From: Bergeyella cardium
Lineage (GTDB): Bacteria > Bacteroidota > Bacteroidia > Flavobacteriales > Weeksellaceae
Direction of reading: 5' to 3'
Assembly: GCF_003614945.1 (NCBI RefSeq)
Contig: NZ_QYCZ01000001.1
Location: forward strand, 1,010,001 to 1,074,000
DNA length: 64,000 nucleotides
A program made the translations under genes and the position numbers. The notes under the pieces are model-generated. The model was not told the origin of the DNA, ran no database searches, and was given only the letters and a program-made list of their open reading frames with translations. Positions 1 to 9,833 of the stretch are shown in pieces. Each line of letters starts with the position of its first letter. The stretch's first letter is position 1.

Positions 1-60
1 CATCTCTTCTACCCAGAAGTTTTGGAGCTTCCTGAAAGATATCTTGGCGAATATCCCTAA
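1..60 (+). CDS. C-terminal 19 residues of an unrecognised gene (partial)
   Basis: One frame is open from the window edge to a TAA at 58-60 and reads HLFYPEVLELPERYLGEYP. A hairpin with a T-run follows at 83-124, as expected after a real gene end. The piece is too short to name a family, and no function is proposed. The call rests on the open frame, the plausible composition and the terminator just downstream. Confidence 0.5.
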   Translation, partial: HLFYPEVLELPERYLGEYP

Positions 61-82
61 AAAAGCCTAAGAAATGAGCATT

Positions 83-124
83 AAATCTCCTTTGGAATCT
101 TTCCTTCGGGAGATTTCTTTTTAT
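83..124 (+). terminator. rho-independent terminator of the upstream partial gene
   Basis: AAATCTCC (83-90) pairs with GGAGATTT (109-116) across an 18-base loop, followed by CTTTTTATT. It lies between the partial gene and the pyrG promoter. Confidence 0.6.
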
Positions 125-127
125 TAA

Positions 128-1798
<1,671 letters not shown>

Positions 1799-1804
1799 AA
1801 ACAT

Positions 1805-1836
1805 AAGAAAATCGCCTCCTCAGAGGTGATTTTCTT
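1805..1836 (+). terminator. pyrG terminator hairpin
   Basis: A 14-bp stem (1805-1818 with 1823-1836, one G-T pair) closes a 4-base loop just after the pyrG stop. The T-rich 3' arm ends in TTTTCTT. Confidence 0.75.
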
Positions 1837-1929
1837 GATTGATGAAGATTTGTCCACTACTTTCAAAGCAAAAATGAAATATTGATAAAAAATATAAAAT
1901 TTCAGTTACTTCTATGTGGATTTTTATCT

Positions 1930-1961
1930 TTTGGCTATAAAAAAGTAGTTTTATATATTTG
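1930..1961 (+). promoter_or_regulatory. promoter of the M3 peptidase gene
   Basis: TTTG at 1930-1933, a 20-base spacer and TATATTTG at 1954-1961: a full match to the Bacteroidota promoter, 26 bases before the ATG at 1988. Confidence 0.8.
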
Positions 1962-1987
1962 CTAATCAACATTAAATATTTATCGCT

Positions 1988-4132
1988 ATGAAAGGTATTA
2001 CTCCTGCTGTACTGGTTGCCGCTCTTTTCTTTAACTCCTGCGCTACCACCTCAAAAACAGCTAAAACTAAAACGGATAAAATGACTGCTACACAAGAATC
2101 GAAACAAAGTGAAAACCCTCTGATGAGGAAGAGTTCGCTTCAATTTGAAGCACCTGAATTTGATAAAATCAAAACTGAACATTTCAGGCCTGCATTTGAT
2201 TTTGGATTGAAACAGCACAATTTGGAAATACAATCCATCGCTGATAATCCACAGCCTGCTACATTTGCCAATACACTGGAAGCATTGGAAAAAAGTGGTG
2301 AGGTACTGAAAAGGGCACAGATTATTTTTGGCAACCTTACAAGTGCAGATACCAACCCTGAACTTCAAGCGTTAGAGGAAGAGTATGCGAGTATTTTTGC
2401 GGCTCATAACGACAAGATTTATCTCAATGAAAACCTCTATAAAAGGATAAAATCCATTAGCCCACAAGGTCTAGATGCTGAAAGCAAAAGGCTTTTGGAA
2501 GTTTATCTTCAAAATTTTGAAATTGCAGGTGCTGGGCTTTCAACTGAAGCTAAAGAGGAGCTAAAGAATATTAATCAAGAACTCGCTACGCTCTCTACGC
2601 AGTTTGATTCTAAACTTTTGGAAGCAAGGAAAAATGGTGCACTTCTCATTTCTGATGTAAAAGAACTGGACGGATTGAGCCAAGATCAAATCTCTGCAGC
2701 AGCAAATGCCGCAAAAAAAGCAGGGCATCAAGGTTATCTCCTTAGCTTGCAAAATACTACTCAACAACCACTGCTTTCCAGCTTAAATAATCGGAAGACA
2801 AGAGAAAAACTCTTTAAAGCCTCTTGGCTTAGAGCAGAGAAGGGCGACAGTGCAGATACCCGAGAAGTAGTGGAAAAACTCGCAGCCCTTAGACTGAAAA
2901 AAGCTAATCTACTCGGTAAAAAATCCTTTGCCGAATGGAAACTTCAAGATCAGATGGCTAAAACTCCAGCAGCCGCTACTCAACTAATGAAGCAAATAGC
3001 TAAACCCGCCGTAGAAGCAACCAAAAAAGAGCAGGCTGAAATTCAAAAGCTCATAGATGCAGAAAAAGGAGGCTTTAAAATAGAGGTTTGGGACTGGAAT
3101 TTCTATGCAGAGAAAGTGAGAAAAGCAAAATTTGACCTCGATGAATCCGAAACAAAACCCTATTTTGAAATTTTTACTGTATTGGAAAAAGGTGTTTTCT
3201 ATGCAGCAAATAAATTCTATGGGATTTCATTCAAGAAAAGAACAGACCTGCCAGTTTATCATCCAGATGTAGTGGTGTATGAGGTTTTTGATACTGATGG
3301 GAGCTCACTTGCGTTGTATTACCTCGATTTCTATACTCGGGAGAGCAAAAGGGGAGGAGCTTGGATGAATAACTTTGTGGAGCAGTCTTATCTCTTGGGA
3401 ACCAAACCCGTAATTACCAATTGCTACAATTATGCAAAACCAACTGATGGGAAGCCATCGCTCATCAGTTTTGATGAAGTAGAAACCATTTTTCACGAAT
3501 TTGGTCATGCAATACACGGGATATTCGCTACTCAGAAGTATCCATCGCTTTCGGGAACTAATGTGCCGAGGGATTTTGTAGAATTTCCATCTCAAATCAA
3601 TGAACACTTTGCTCTTGTACCCGAAGTACTGAAAAACTACGCTATTCACTACGAGACCAAGCAGCCTATTCCGCAATCACTCATAGATAAAATTTTAAAA
3701 GCGAGAACCTTTAACCAAGGATATGCTACTACGGAATTGGTTTCTGCTGCAATGACAGATATGGCATGGCATACCATTACCTCTGAACAGGAGCTGAAAC
3801 CTACTTTGGAATTTGAAAAATCTACACTTCTCTCCAATGGGTTTACACTTCAAGCTGTACCGCCGAGATACCACACACCTTACTTTGCCCATATATGGGG
3901 AGGAGGCTATTCTGCAGGATACTATGCTTATCTTTGGTCAGAAGTAATGGACTTGGACGCTTGGGAATGGATAAAGCAGCACGGTCTCCTCACAAGAGAA
4001 AATGGTGACAGATTCAGAAAATACATTCTCTCCGTAGGGAATTCTATGGACTTAAACAAAGCTTACCGAAACTTCGCAGAGAGAGACCCAGATATAAAGC
4101 CCCTCTTACGAAGCAGAGGATTTATAAAATAA
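1988..4132 (+). CDS. dcp: M3 family metallopeptidase, Dcp-like lipoprotein
   Basis: Zinc peptidase of the thimet/peptidyl-dipeptidase family, expected to release dipeptides from the C-terminus of periplasmic peptides. The zinc motif HEFGH lies at residues 503-507 inside FHEFGHAIHG, and a conserved Glu follows about 25 residues later (VEFPSQINEH region). The N-terminus is a lipoprotein signal with Cys18 (FFNSC), so the mature protein is membrane-anchored. 714 aa fits Dcp. It has its own promoter and terminator, so it is a single-gene unit. Dcp is the best guess; oligopeptidase A (PrlC) is the alternative, but that enzyme is cytoplasmic and lacks a lipobox. Confidence 0.9.
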   Translation: MKGITPAVLVAALFFNSCATTSKTAKTKTDKMTATQESKQSENPLMRKSSLQFEAPEFDKIKTEHFRPAFDFGLKQHNLEIQSIADNPQPATFANTLEALEKSGEVLKRAQIIFGNLTSADTNPELQALEEEYASIFAAHNDKIYLNENLYKRIKSISPQGLDAESKRLLEVYLQNFEIAGAGLSTEAKEELKNINQELATLSTQFDSKLLEARKNGALLISDVKELDGLSQDQISAAANAAKKAGHQGYLLSLQNTTQQPLLSSLNNRKTREKLFKASWLRAEKGDSADTREVVEKLAALRLKKANLLGKKSFAEWKLQDQMAKTPAAATQLMKQIAKPAVEATKKEQAEIQKLIDAEKGGFKIEVWDWNFYAEKVRKAKFDLDESETKPYFEIFTVLEKGVFYAANKFYGISFKKRTDLPVYHPDVVVYEVFDTDGSSLALYYLDFYTRESKRGGAWMNNFVEQSYLLGTKPVITNCYNYAKPTDGKPSLISFDEVETIFHEFGHAIHGIFATQKYPSLSGTNVPRDFVEFPSQINEHFALVPEVLKNYAIHYETKQPIPQSLIDKILKARTFNQGYATTELVSAAMTDMAWHTITSEQELKPTLEFEKSTLLSNGFTLQAVPPRYHTPYFAHIWGGGYSAGYYAYLWSEVMDLDAWEWIKQHGLLTRENGDRFRKYILSVGNSMDLNKAYRNFAERDPDIKPLLRSRGFIK

Positions 4133-4146
4133 CTCTCATCTAAATA

Positions 4147-4177
4147 AAAGAGCAGGAATCTCATTCTGCTCTTTTTC
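4147..4177 (+). terminator. terminator after the M3 peptidase gene
   Basis: AAAGAGCAG-G-AAT pairs with ATTCTGCTCTTT (one bulged G, loop CTC), followed by TTCTTC. Confidence 0.8.
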
Positions 4178-4199
4178 TTCGCTTATTAATTATTAAATT

Positions 4200-4844
4200 A
4201 TGAATTTATACATCATCAGCGGTTTAGGGGCAGATGCCAAAGTATTCAGCCGAATAAAATTTAATGAAAACATAAAGCCCATACATATAGACTGGCTCAT
4301 TCCCGAGAGGGAGGAGGATTTTTATCATTATATCGGTCGAATGGCAGAGAAAATTGATACCTCTGAGCCGTTTTACCTTTTGGGCTACTCGTTTGGGGGT
4401 ATCGTGGCTCAGGAAATCAATAAACTGAAGCCCGCCGAGAAGGTCGTTATCCTTGGGAGCATCCGCTCGGATAAGGAAAAATCAAAACTCATAAAAGCAG
4501 GGATGCTAACCAAAATACCAAAGCTCTTGCCCGAGTCGGCTTTCGGCGAAAAGGCGATTCTCACTTATTCCTACCTGCGAAAGATGATTGAGCCGAAAAA
4601 CCCAAAACTCCTCGAATATTTCCGAGTGCGAAATGCCTACTACCTGAAATGGTCTATGGAGAAAATAACCGAATGGCAAAGCGAAGAAACCAAAGGCGTA
4701 GTGCAGATAATGGGCGATAAAGACATCGTGTTTCCACTCAAAAATTGTAGCCCCGACTATATTATACGGAATGGTACTCATCTCTTCCCACTAACTCATT
4801 CTGCCGAAGTTTCGAGGATTTTAAGGGAGGTTTTGTCCCCTTAA
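4200..4844 (+). CDS. alpha/beta-fold hydrolase of unknown substrate
   Basis: A 214-aa cytoplasmic alpha/beta hydrolase. The nucleophile elbow GYSFGG puts the catalytic Ser at residue 64, a late Asp is likely in GDKDIVFP, and the His in GTHLFPLTH near the C-terminus. A very short cap region and no signal peptide are seen. No neighbour points to a substrate. It lies between two hairpins and converges with yceI. The fold is clear, the reaction is not. Confidence 0.8.
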   Translation: MNLYIISGLGADAKVFSRIKFNENIKPIHIDWLIPEREEDFYHYIGRMAEKIDTSEPFYLLGYSFGGIVAQEINKLKPAEKVVILGSIRSDKEKSKLIKAGMLTKIPKLLPESAFGEKAILTYSYLRKMIEPKNPKLLEYFRVRNAYYLKWSMEKITEWQSEETKGVVQIMGDKDIVFPLKNCSPDYIIRNGTHLFPLTHSAEVSRILREVLSP

Positions 4845-4867
4845 AAGACTTTATTATTAAATATAAA

Positions 4868-4900
4868 AAGAACAGCTGCTCATCAGAGCAGCTGTTTTCT
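4868..4900. terminator. bidirectional terminator
   Basis: AACAGCTGCTC (4871-4881), loop ATCA, GAGCAGCTGTT (4886-4896), flanked by A-run on the left and T-run on the right. It separates the hydrolase gene (+) from yceI (-). Confidence 0.85.
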
Positions 4901-4915
4901 TTTAGTTTGGAGAGA

Positions 4916-5482
4916 TTACTTTGCGGTAAGCTCTACCGTCATATCCACTTCATCTTTTATCACTAAATCTTTCATTGATGATTTATAAGTGATATCAAAT
5001 TTCTGTCTGTCAAAGCTGAATTTATTAGACTTTATCTTTACTTCACCATTATCTACCGAAATCATTGCAGGGAAAGAGATGGTATTGGTTTTACCTTTTA
5101 CAGTCAGTTTTCCACTGATGGTATGGGTAAAGTCCGTGCTTTTATTTTTCTTTACGGATGTAATCTGAAAGGTTGCAGTTGGGTACTTATCTACTTCGAA
5201 GAAGTCTCCATCTTTTAGGTGTGCATTAAGTTTTGTTTGCATATTTCCCGTTACATCTACAGCATTGATGCTCGTCATATCCAATACAAAAGTACCGCCC
5301 ACTACTTGATTTTTTTTCAAGGTTACAAATCCTGATTTTACATCTACTGTACCATCGTGAGAAGAGCCTTCGGATTTCATTACCTTATACCCCCACCAAT
5401 GTACATTAGATGATGTTACTTTTTTTGACTGACCAAATGCCAGTGTGCTTACTAATACTAAGCCTAATGCTATTTTTTTCAT
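4916..5482 (-). CDS. YceI family periplasmic protein
   Basis: A 188-aa YceI/lipocalin-like beta-barrel protein thought to bind isoprenoid-type lipids in the periplasm; exact role unsettled. The N-terminus is a clean signal peptide (MKKIALGLVLVSTLAFG, then Q). The family pattern is visible: an early VxWxGxK-like region (VHWWGYKVMKSEG), central KLNAHLKDGDFFEVDKYPTA and the late F(D)RxKFDI-like stretch (FSFDRQKFDITY). Own promoter box just upstream; shares the convergent terminator with the hydrolase gene. Confidence 0.92.
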   Translation of the reverse strand: MKKIALGLVLVSTLAFGQSKKVTSSNVHWWGYKVMKSEGSSHDGTVDVKSGFVTLKKNQVVGGTFVLDMTSINAVDVTGNMQTKLNAHLKDGDFFEVDKYPTATFQITSVKKNKSTDFTHTISGKLTVKGKTNTISFPAMISVDNGEVKIKSNKFSFDRQKFDITYKSSMKDLVIKDEVDMTVELTAK

Positions 5483-5505
5483 TGATTTTTAATTTTAAAC
5501 TGATG

Positions 5506-5513
5506 CAAATATA
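5506..5513 (-). promoter_or_regulatory. -7 box of the yceI promoter
   Basis: TATATTTG on the minus strand, 23 bases before the start codon. No good TTG at -33. Confidence 0.55.
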
Positions 5514-5521
5514 CAGCCTTT

Positions 5522-5974
5522 TTATGATTCTGATAAAAGATCGCTGGCTATTGCCGTACAAGCTCTATCGAGGAGTTGATATACCTTTTCAAAGCCTTCT
5601 TTACCGCTATAATATGGGTCTGGAACTTCGCTAATACTATCTTCCAGTATATCTAAAATCAATGAGACCTTCTCCTTCTGCCTATCATTCTCAGCCATTG
5701 AAAGAACATTACTAAGGTTGCTCTTGTCCATACAGTAGATTCTATCAAACTCATCAAAATCCCATATTTGCAATGGTCTTGAGCGTTGATTAGATATATC
5801 GATTCCCTGTTCTTTTGCTATAGATATTGCTCTTTCATCAGGTATTTCCCCTTTGTGAAAGGCACTTGTACCAGCCGAATCTACTATAAAATTTTCAGGG
5901 AGTTTAGATTTTAATATCCCTTCTGCAAGCGGACTTCGGCAGATATTTCCTAAGCATACCATTAATATTTTCAT
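5522..5974 (-). CDS. low-molecular-weight protein-tyrosine phosphatase
   Basis: 150-aa cytoplasmic phosphatase. The P-loop CLGNICRS (Cys7, Arg13) sits at the N-terminus, and the general-acid Asp lies in the family motif VPDPYYSG. Length and layout are typical for Wzb/YwlE-type enzymes. No capsule or kinase gene is adjacent, so its target (tyrosine- or arginine-phosphate) is open. Own promoter at 6001-6008. Confidence 0.93.
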   Translation of the reverse strand: MKILMVCLGNICRSPLAEGILKSKLPENFIVDSAGTSAFHKGEIPDERAISIAKEQGIDISNQRSRPLQIWDFDEFDRIYCMDKSNLSNVLSMAENDRQKEKVSLILDILEDSISEVPDPYYSGKEGFEKVYQLLDRACTAIASDLLSES

Positions 5975-6000
5975 TCTTCTGATGTATTAATTTTTGCCCT

Positions 6001-6008
6001 CAAAAGTA
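6001..6008 (-). promoter_or_regulatory. -7 box of the phosphatase promoter
   Basis: TACTTTTG on the minus strand, 26 bases before the ATG at 5974. Confidence 0.55.
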
Positions 6009-6131
6009 CTTATTTCTATCTAAAAAATCACCCTTAATACTGATAATGTGAGTTTAATTACAATTTAGCAAATGAAGATTTCAATTATAAACTTTAATAA
6101 AATGCCTTATCTTATAAAGGTGATATTTACC

Positions 6132-6139
6132 TATATTTG
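6132..6139 (+). promoter_or_regulatory. -7 box of the Lrp-family gene promoter
   Basis: TATATTTG, 19 bases before the ATG at 6159. The -33 region is weak, which would fit a regulated promoter. Confidence 0.6.
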
Positions 6140-6158
6140 TGCCCTATATTAGTAAATT

Positions 6159-6638
6159 ATGAAAACATTAGACAGTATAGATTTACAGATATTAGATATT
6201 TTACAAAGAAATTTTTCTACCCCTATAAAAGAATTATCAGAAAGGGTAGGACTGTCTTTCACACCCACTTATGAGCGTATAAAAGCTCTTAAAAAAAGTG
6301 GACTTATCCTGAGAAATGTAGCTGTTGTAGATAGAGAAGCTCTGGGCTACAACATTATGTCTTACTGCTATGTAACGCTTAAAGAGCAGTCAATCGATAG
6401 AATCCGTGAATTTGAAACCAAAGCAAGCGAGAAACAACAGATATTGGAAGTAATCCGCCTCTCTGGACAGTATGATTATATGATGAAAATAGTTGCCAAA
6501 GATATTAATGACTACAATAATTTTATGATGAAAATCATTGCTGAGCTACCGAATATCGGAAATTATAGCAGCTCAATTGTACTTTCTGTAGTAAAGAGCG
6601 AAACCAGAATACCAGTAACAAACCAAGAAAAAGAATAG
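6159..6638 (+). CDS. Lrp/AsnC family transcriptional regulator
   Basis: 159-aa DNA-binding regulator that usually senses amino acids. The N-terminal helix-turn-helix (about residues 5-55: LDSIDLQILDILQRN, then KELSERVGLS) is followed by the RAM ligand/oligomerisation domain (about 65-145) with the typical GQYDYMMKI strand. The next gene starts 5 bases later, so the two are probably co-transcribed. Effector unknown. Confidence 0.93.
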   Translation: MKTLDSIDLQILDILQRNFSTPIKELSERVGLSFTPTYERIKALKKSGLILRNVAVVDREALGYNIMSYCYVTLKEQSIDRIREFETKASEKQQILEVIRLSGQYDYMMKIVAKDINDYNNFMMKIIAELPNIGNYSSSIVLSVVKSETRIPVTNQEKE

Positions 6639-6643
6639 AACAA

Positions 6644-6988
6644 ATGAACTTAATTATTCGCCTGCTCATCACGGCGGGAGTGTCGTATGGGCTTACTTAT
6701 TTTATGTCAGGAGTAGCCTTTAATGATGGATTTAAAACCGCAATCATCTTCGCTGTGGTTTTAGGGCTTGTCAACACCTTTATAAAGCCCATCCTCAAAA
6801 TCATCAGTATGCCGCTTACTGTTATTAGCCTTGGGCTATTTGCCCTTGTCATCAATACCGTTACCATCCTCATCGCAGATTATTTTATAGATAATATGAA
6901 GATTGATGGCTTCGTAACGGCGTTTATTTTTAGCGTTCTCCTATCGATTTTTACCTCCATACTCAATGGAATTTTTGTAGATGATTAA
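6644..6988 (+). CDS. phage-holin-superfamily-IV (PF04020-type) membrane protein
   Basis: 114-aa inner-membrane protein with four hydrophobic segments and the family-typical sequence NTFIKPILKI followed by PLTVISLGLFALVINT. Despite the family name, these proteins are common chromosomal genes and no phage gene lies nearby. It follows the Lrp gene by 5 bases and precedes the S9 peptidase by 18 bases, so all three may form one transcript. Function unknown. Confidence 0.85.
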   Translation: MNLIIRLLITAGVSYGLTYFMSGVAFNDGFKTAIIFAVVLGLVNTFIKPILKIISMPLTVISLGLFALVINTVTILIADYFIDNMKIDGFVTAFIFSVLLSIFTSILNGIFVDD

Positions 6989-7006
6989 AAAACTTTAATA
7001 ATAAAA

Positions 7007-9004
7007 ATGAAACTAAAACATAGCATCGTAGCTCTTGCAGCTCCTTTTCTGATGAATGCACAGCAGGTAATGACACCAGAAATCCTCTGGAGTCTTAATA
7101 GATTAGGTGTAGAAACCGTTTCCCCATCTCAGTCTGAACTGATTTATAAACTGAGCAAAACCGATATCCAAACCGAGAAAACCAAGTCGGAAATTTATTT
7201 TCTCAATCTTCTCAATGGAGGAGCTTCGCATAAGATAGATTTAGGTAAAAAATCATTAATCCAATGGGATAAAAATGGAATTTATGCTCAGGAAGGCGGG
7301 AAGATTTACCGCTCCAAAGACAAGGGAAGTTCTTGGGAAGAATTTTACACCATCGGAGAGGTAGATCATATTATTATCTCCCCAGATGCAAAGAAAATTG
7401 CTTTCAGCAAAGAAGTTTTGGTAGAAAAACTTTTGGGTAAGGACAAGCATTCTGACCTTGAAAAAACTTCGGGTCATATTTATACGGATCTCAATCACAG
7501 GCATTGGGATTATTTTAATGAAGGCAAGTACAACCATATCTTCGTTGTAGAAGTTTCTCAATCGGTAGATACTGCTAAAGACTTGCTCGAAGGTAAGGCT
7601 TGGGACTCTCCTCAGCGACCTTTCGGTGGAAAGGAAGACTTCCTTTGGAGCCCAGATTCTTCACATCTGCTCTTCGTGATGAAACCTCTGGAGGGCATTC
7701 ATTACGCCAAATCTACCAACACAGATATTTTCTCCTATAGCCTTTCTTCGGGGGAAATAAAGAACCTCACCGAAACTAACAAAGGCTATGATACAGACCC
7801 TAAATTCTCTCCCGATGGGAAGTATTTGCTCTGGTTTAGTATGGCGAATGATGGCTATGAATCCGACAAAAAAGACATCAAAATAATGAACTGGGCTACG
7901 GGCAAAGTCATTAATCTTACTGAAAACTGGGACGAAATTGTAGGTGGAAATGCCTTCTTTGCAAGTGAAAAGATGATTTACTTCACCGCAGCAATGAAAG
8001 GAAGCGTTCAGCTTTTCTCATTGGATATTCAGACTAAAAAGATTAAGCAAATCACCAACGGAAATTTTGATGTGAATGCAATCTATGCGCTCAATAAAAA
8101 TCAGCTTTTGGTCAGCAGGGTAGATATTAATCATAATGCCGACTTGTTTTCCGTAGATTTGAAAAACGGTGCTATGAAGCAGATTACCGCTGTGAATAAA
8201 GATACTTATACCAAGCTCTCTCAGGGTAAATCTGAGCTTAAAATGGTAAAAACTACTGACGGTAAGGAGATGGGGGTATGGTTCCACTATCCACCGAACT
8301 TTGATCCGAACAAGAAATACCCTGCATTGCTTTATTGTCAGGGTGGCCCACAGTCTCCCGTTACCCAGTTTTTCAGCATTAGATGGAATTTCGCTCTGAT
8401 GGCAGCTAATGGATACATCATCATCGCCCCTAACCGAAGAGGAATGCCTGGCTGGGGAGTAAAGTGGAATGAGGATATCTCCAAAGACTGGGGCGGCCAG
8501 CCAATGAGAGACTACCTCTCTGCTGTAGATTATGCGAAAACCCTCCCGTATGTAGATGGCGATAGAGTAGGGGCTGTGGGAGCGAGCTATGGAGGCTATT
8601 CTGTGCTAATGCTCGCAGGGATTCACGAAAACAGATTTAAAACCTTTATCTCTCACAACGGTTTATTTGATATGAAATCTTGGTCGCTCACCACTGAAGA
8701 ACTTTGGTTTGCCGATTGGGATTTGGGAGGGAACCTCTACTCTCAGCCGCTTCCGAAGTCGTTTACTGATTTCAATCCGAGCAACTTTATCTCCAAATGG
8801 AATAAACCGATAATGATTATCCAAGGCGGGATAGACTATCGCGTACCTTATGAACAGGGGCAGGGAGCCTTCCAAGCAGCAAGGCTGAAGGGATTAAAAT
8901 CTAAATTCCTTTACTTCCCCAACGAGAACCATTGGGTACTCAAACCTCAGAACGGTATCCTTTGGCAACGCGAATTTTTCTCTTGGCTAAAAGAGACTTT
9001 GTAA
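7007..9004 (+). CDS. S9 family peptidase, DPP5-like
   Basis: Secreted serine peptidase of the prolyl-oligopeptidase family, likely releasing dipeptides from peptide N-termini. A signal peptide (MKLKHSIVALAAPFLMNA) leads into a WD40-like/TolB beta-propeller (about 30-400; repeats such as DPKFSPDGKYLLW). The C-terminal alpha/beta hydrolase domain has the nucleophile elbow GASYGGYS with Ser527, an Asp in GGIDYRVP and a His in NENHWVL. 665 aa and the GASYGGYS motif resemble DPP5 (acyl-peptidase-like) rather than DPP4. A separate DPP4 gene lies at 58.7-60.9 kb. Confidence 0.9.
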   Translation: MKLKHSIVALAAPFLMNAQQVMTPEILWSLNRLGVETVSPSQSELIYKLSKTDIQTEKTKSEIYFLNLLNGGASHKIDLGKKSLIQWDKNGIYAQEGGKIYRSKDKGSSWEEFYTIGEVDHIIISPDAKKIAFSKEVLVEKLLGKDKHSDLEKTSGHIYTDLNHRHWDYFNEGKYNHIFVVEVSQSVDTAKDLLEGKAWDSPQRPFGGKEDFLWSPDSSHLLFVMKPLEGIHYAKSTNTDIFSYSLSSGEIKNLTETNKGYDTDPKFSPDGKYLLWFSMANDGYESDKKDIKIMNWATGKVINLTENWDEIVGGNAFFASEKMIYFTAAMKGSVQLFSLDIQTKKIKQITNGNFDVNAIYALNKNQLLVSRVDINHNADLFSVDLKNGAMKQITAVNKDTYTKLSQGKSELKMVKTTDGKEMGVWFHYPPNFDPNKKYPALLYCQGGPQSPVTQFFSIRWNFALMAANGYIIIAPNRRGMPGWGVKWNEDISKDWGGQPMRDYLSAVDYAKTLPYVDGDRVGAVGASYGGYSVLMLAGIHENRFKTFISHNGLFDMKSWSLTTEELWFADWDLGGNLYSQPLPKSFTDFNPSNFISKWNKPIMIIQGGIDYRVPYEQGQGAFQAARLKGLKSKFLYFPNENHWVLKPQNGILWQREFFSWLKETL

Positions 9005-9055
9005 ATATCAGCTACTAGATTAAAATAAATAATTATAAAAAAGATTTCAATTTTA

Positions 9056-9649
9056 ATGTTCCTTGCTTCGGCAATGGTTTTCGGTGCTCATTCTATTGAA
9101 AAAAATGCTGAAACATCAGCAGGCCTGATCTCTAAAACCTCCGATTATGCTACTTGTCCTGCGGAGAAAGCATCTGTTGATATTCAAAACATTGGGCTTT
9201 CTACCTCGCCACAGATAAGCGGAGAAGAATGGCTAAAAAGTATTTTCAAATGCAAAAATTCATCAAAATATTGCTTTCCAAATCAAGAAAAAGTCTGTAC
9301 CAAGCGCTTCCTCCGCTTTATGAAAGATAAGATGGAGATCTTCGGGCCTTCTAATATGACCGATAGAGAGCTTCGTCAGGCTTTAAAAAAATATAAATCC
9401 ACTTGGGGGGGGATCTATGATCTTGATAATGAGGAATATTACTTCTTAGGTAACCCAAGTGAAATGGAAACGGGGATTAGTAAATTAAAATCTGTAAGTA
9501 TAAAGCGCTTAGCTCCTACCAAGTATCGAGTAGATATAGATTTCGTAGAAGGTTATAAAAGCACCAATGAAGTCATCCTAGTCCCTGACGGAAAGGCTTA
9601 TAAAATTGATTTTATAGCATCCGAAACCATTTATGAATACGAAGATTAA
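9056..9649 (+). CDS. hypothetical secreted protein; start codon possibly mutated
   Basis: No family recognised. From the ATG at 9056 the protein has 197 residues with a hydrophobic N-terminus but no basic residues before it. Seven codons upstream, in the same frame, ATA AAA AAG (9035-9043) precedes it. If that ATA were ATG, the protein would start MKKISILMFLASAMVFGA, a textbook signal peptide. The mature part has four cysteines in its first third (CPAEK, FKCKN, KYCFPN, KVCTK) and a charged C-terminal half that resembles small periplasmic DUF3828-like proteins only loosely. It lies 51 bases after the S9 peptidase gene. Confidence 0.6.
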   Translation: MFLASAMVFGAHSIEKNAETSAGLISKTSDYATCPAEKASVDIQNIGLSTSPQISGEEWLKSIFKCKNSSKYCFPNQEKVCTKRFLRFMKDKMEIFGPSNMTDRELRQALKKYKSTWGGIYDLDNEEYYFLGNPSEMETGISKLKSVSIKRLAPTKYRVDIDFVEGYKSTNEVILVPDGKAYKIDFIASETIYEYED

Positions 9650-9673
9650 TATGTGAAAGCAAAGAAAACATTT

Positions 9674-9736
9674 ATTGCAATGTAAATAAATGAGATTGTA
9701 ATGCAAAGAAGTGGGATTGTAATGCGAAAGAGGACC
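9674..9736 (+). repeat. three degenerate 21-bp tandem repeats
   Basis: Units at 9674-9694, 9695-9715 and 9716-9736 share ATTGnAATGnnAA at the same phase. Units 2 and 3 share the first ten bases exactly (ATTGTAATGC). They lie in the gap between the orphan secreted protein and mutS2. No other content is seen in this gap except the mutS2 promoter. Confidence 0.7.
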
Positions 9737-9820
9737 AATTAGCCTCTATCCAATAGCTAAAACACAATAATTCATAGTATTTCTAAACTTTACTACCTAA
9801 ACCCTACCATCAAGAATTAC

Positions 9821-9828
9821 TACTTTTG
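9821..9828 (+). promoter_or_regulatory. -7 box of the mutS2 promoter
   Basis: TACTTTTG ends 5 bases before the GTG at 9834, so transcription should begin at or next to the start codon (leaderless or nearly so). Confidence 0.6.
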
Positions 9829-9833
9829 TTTCC

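Noticed and set aside
6644-6988. Phage holin as a sign of a prophage
   Set aside because: The family name is historical. The gene sits in an ordinary operon, and no lysin, capsid, tail or integrase gene is nearby.
9674-9736. CRISPR array
   Set aside because: The units are only 21 bases, degenerate and directly adjacent, with no unique spacers and no cas genes.
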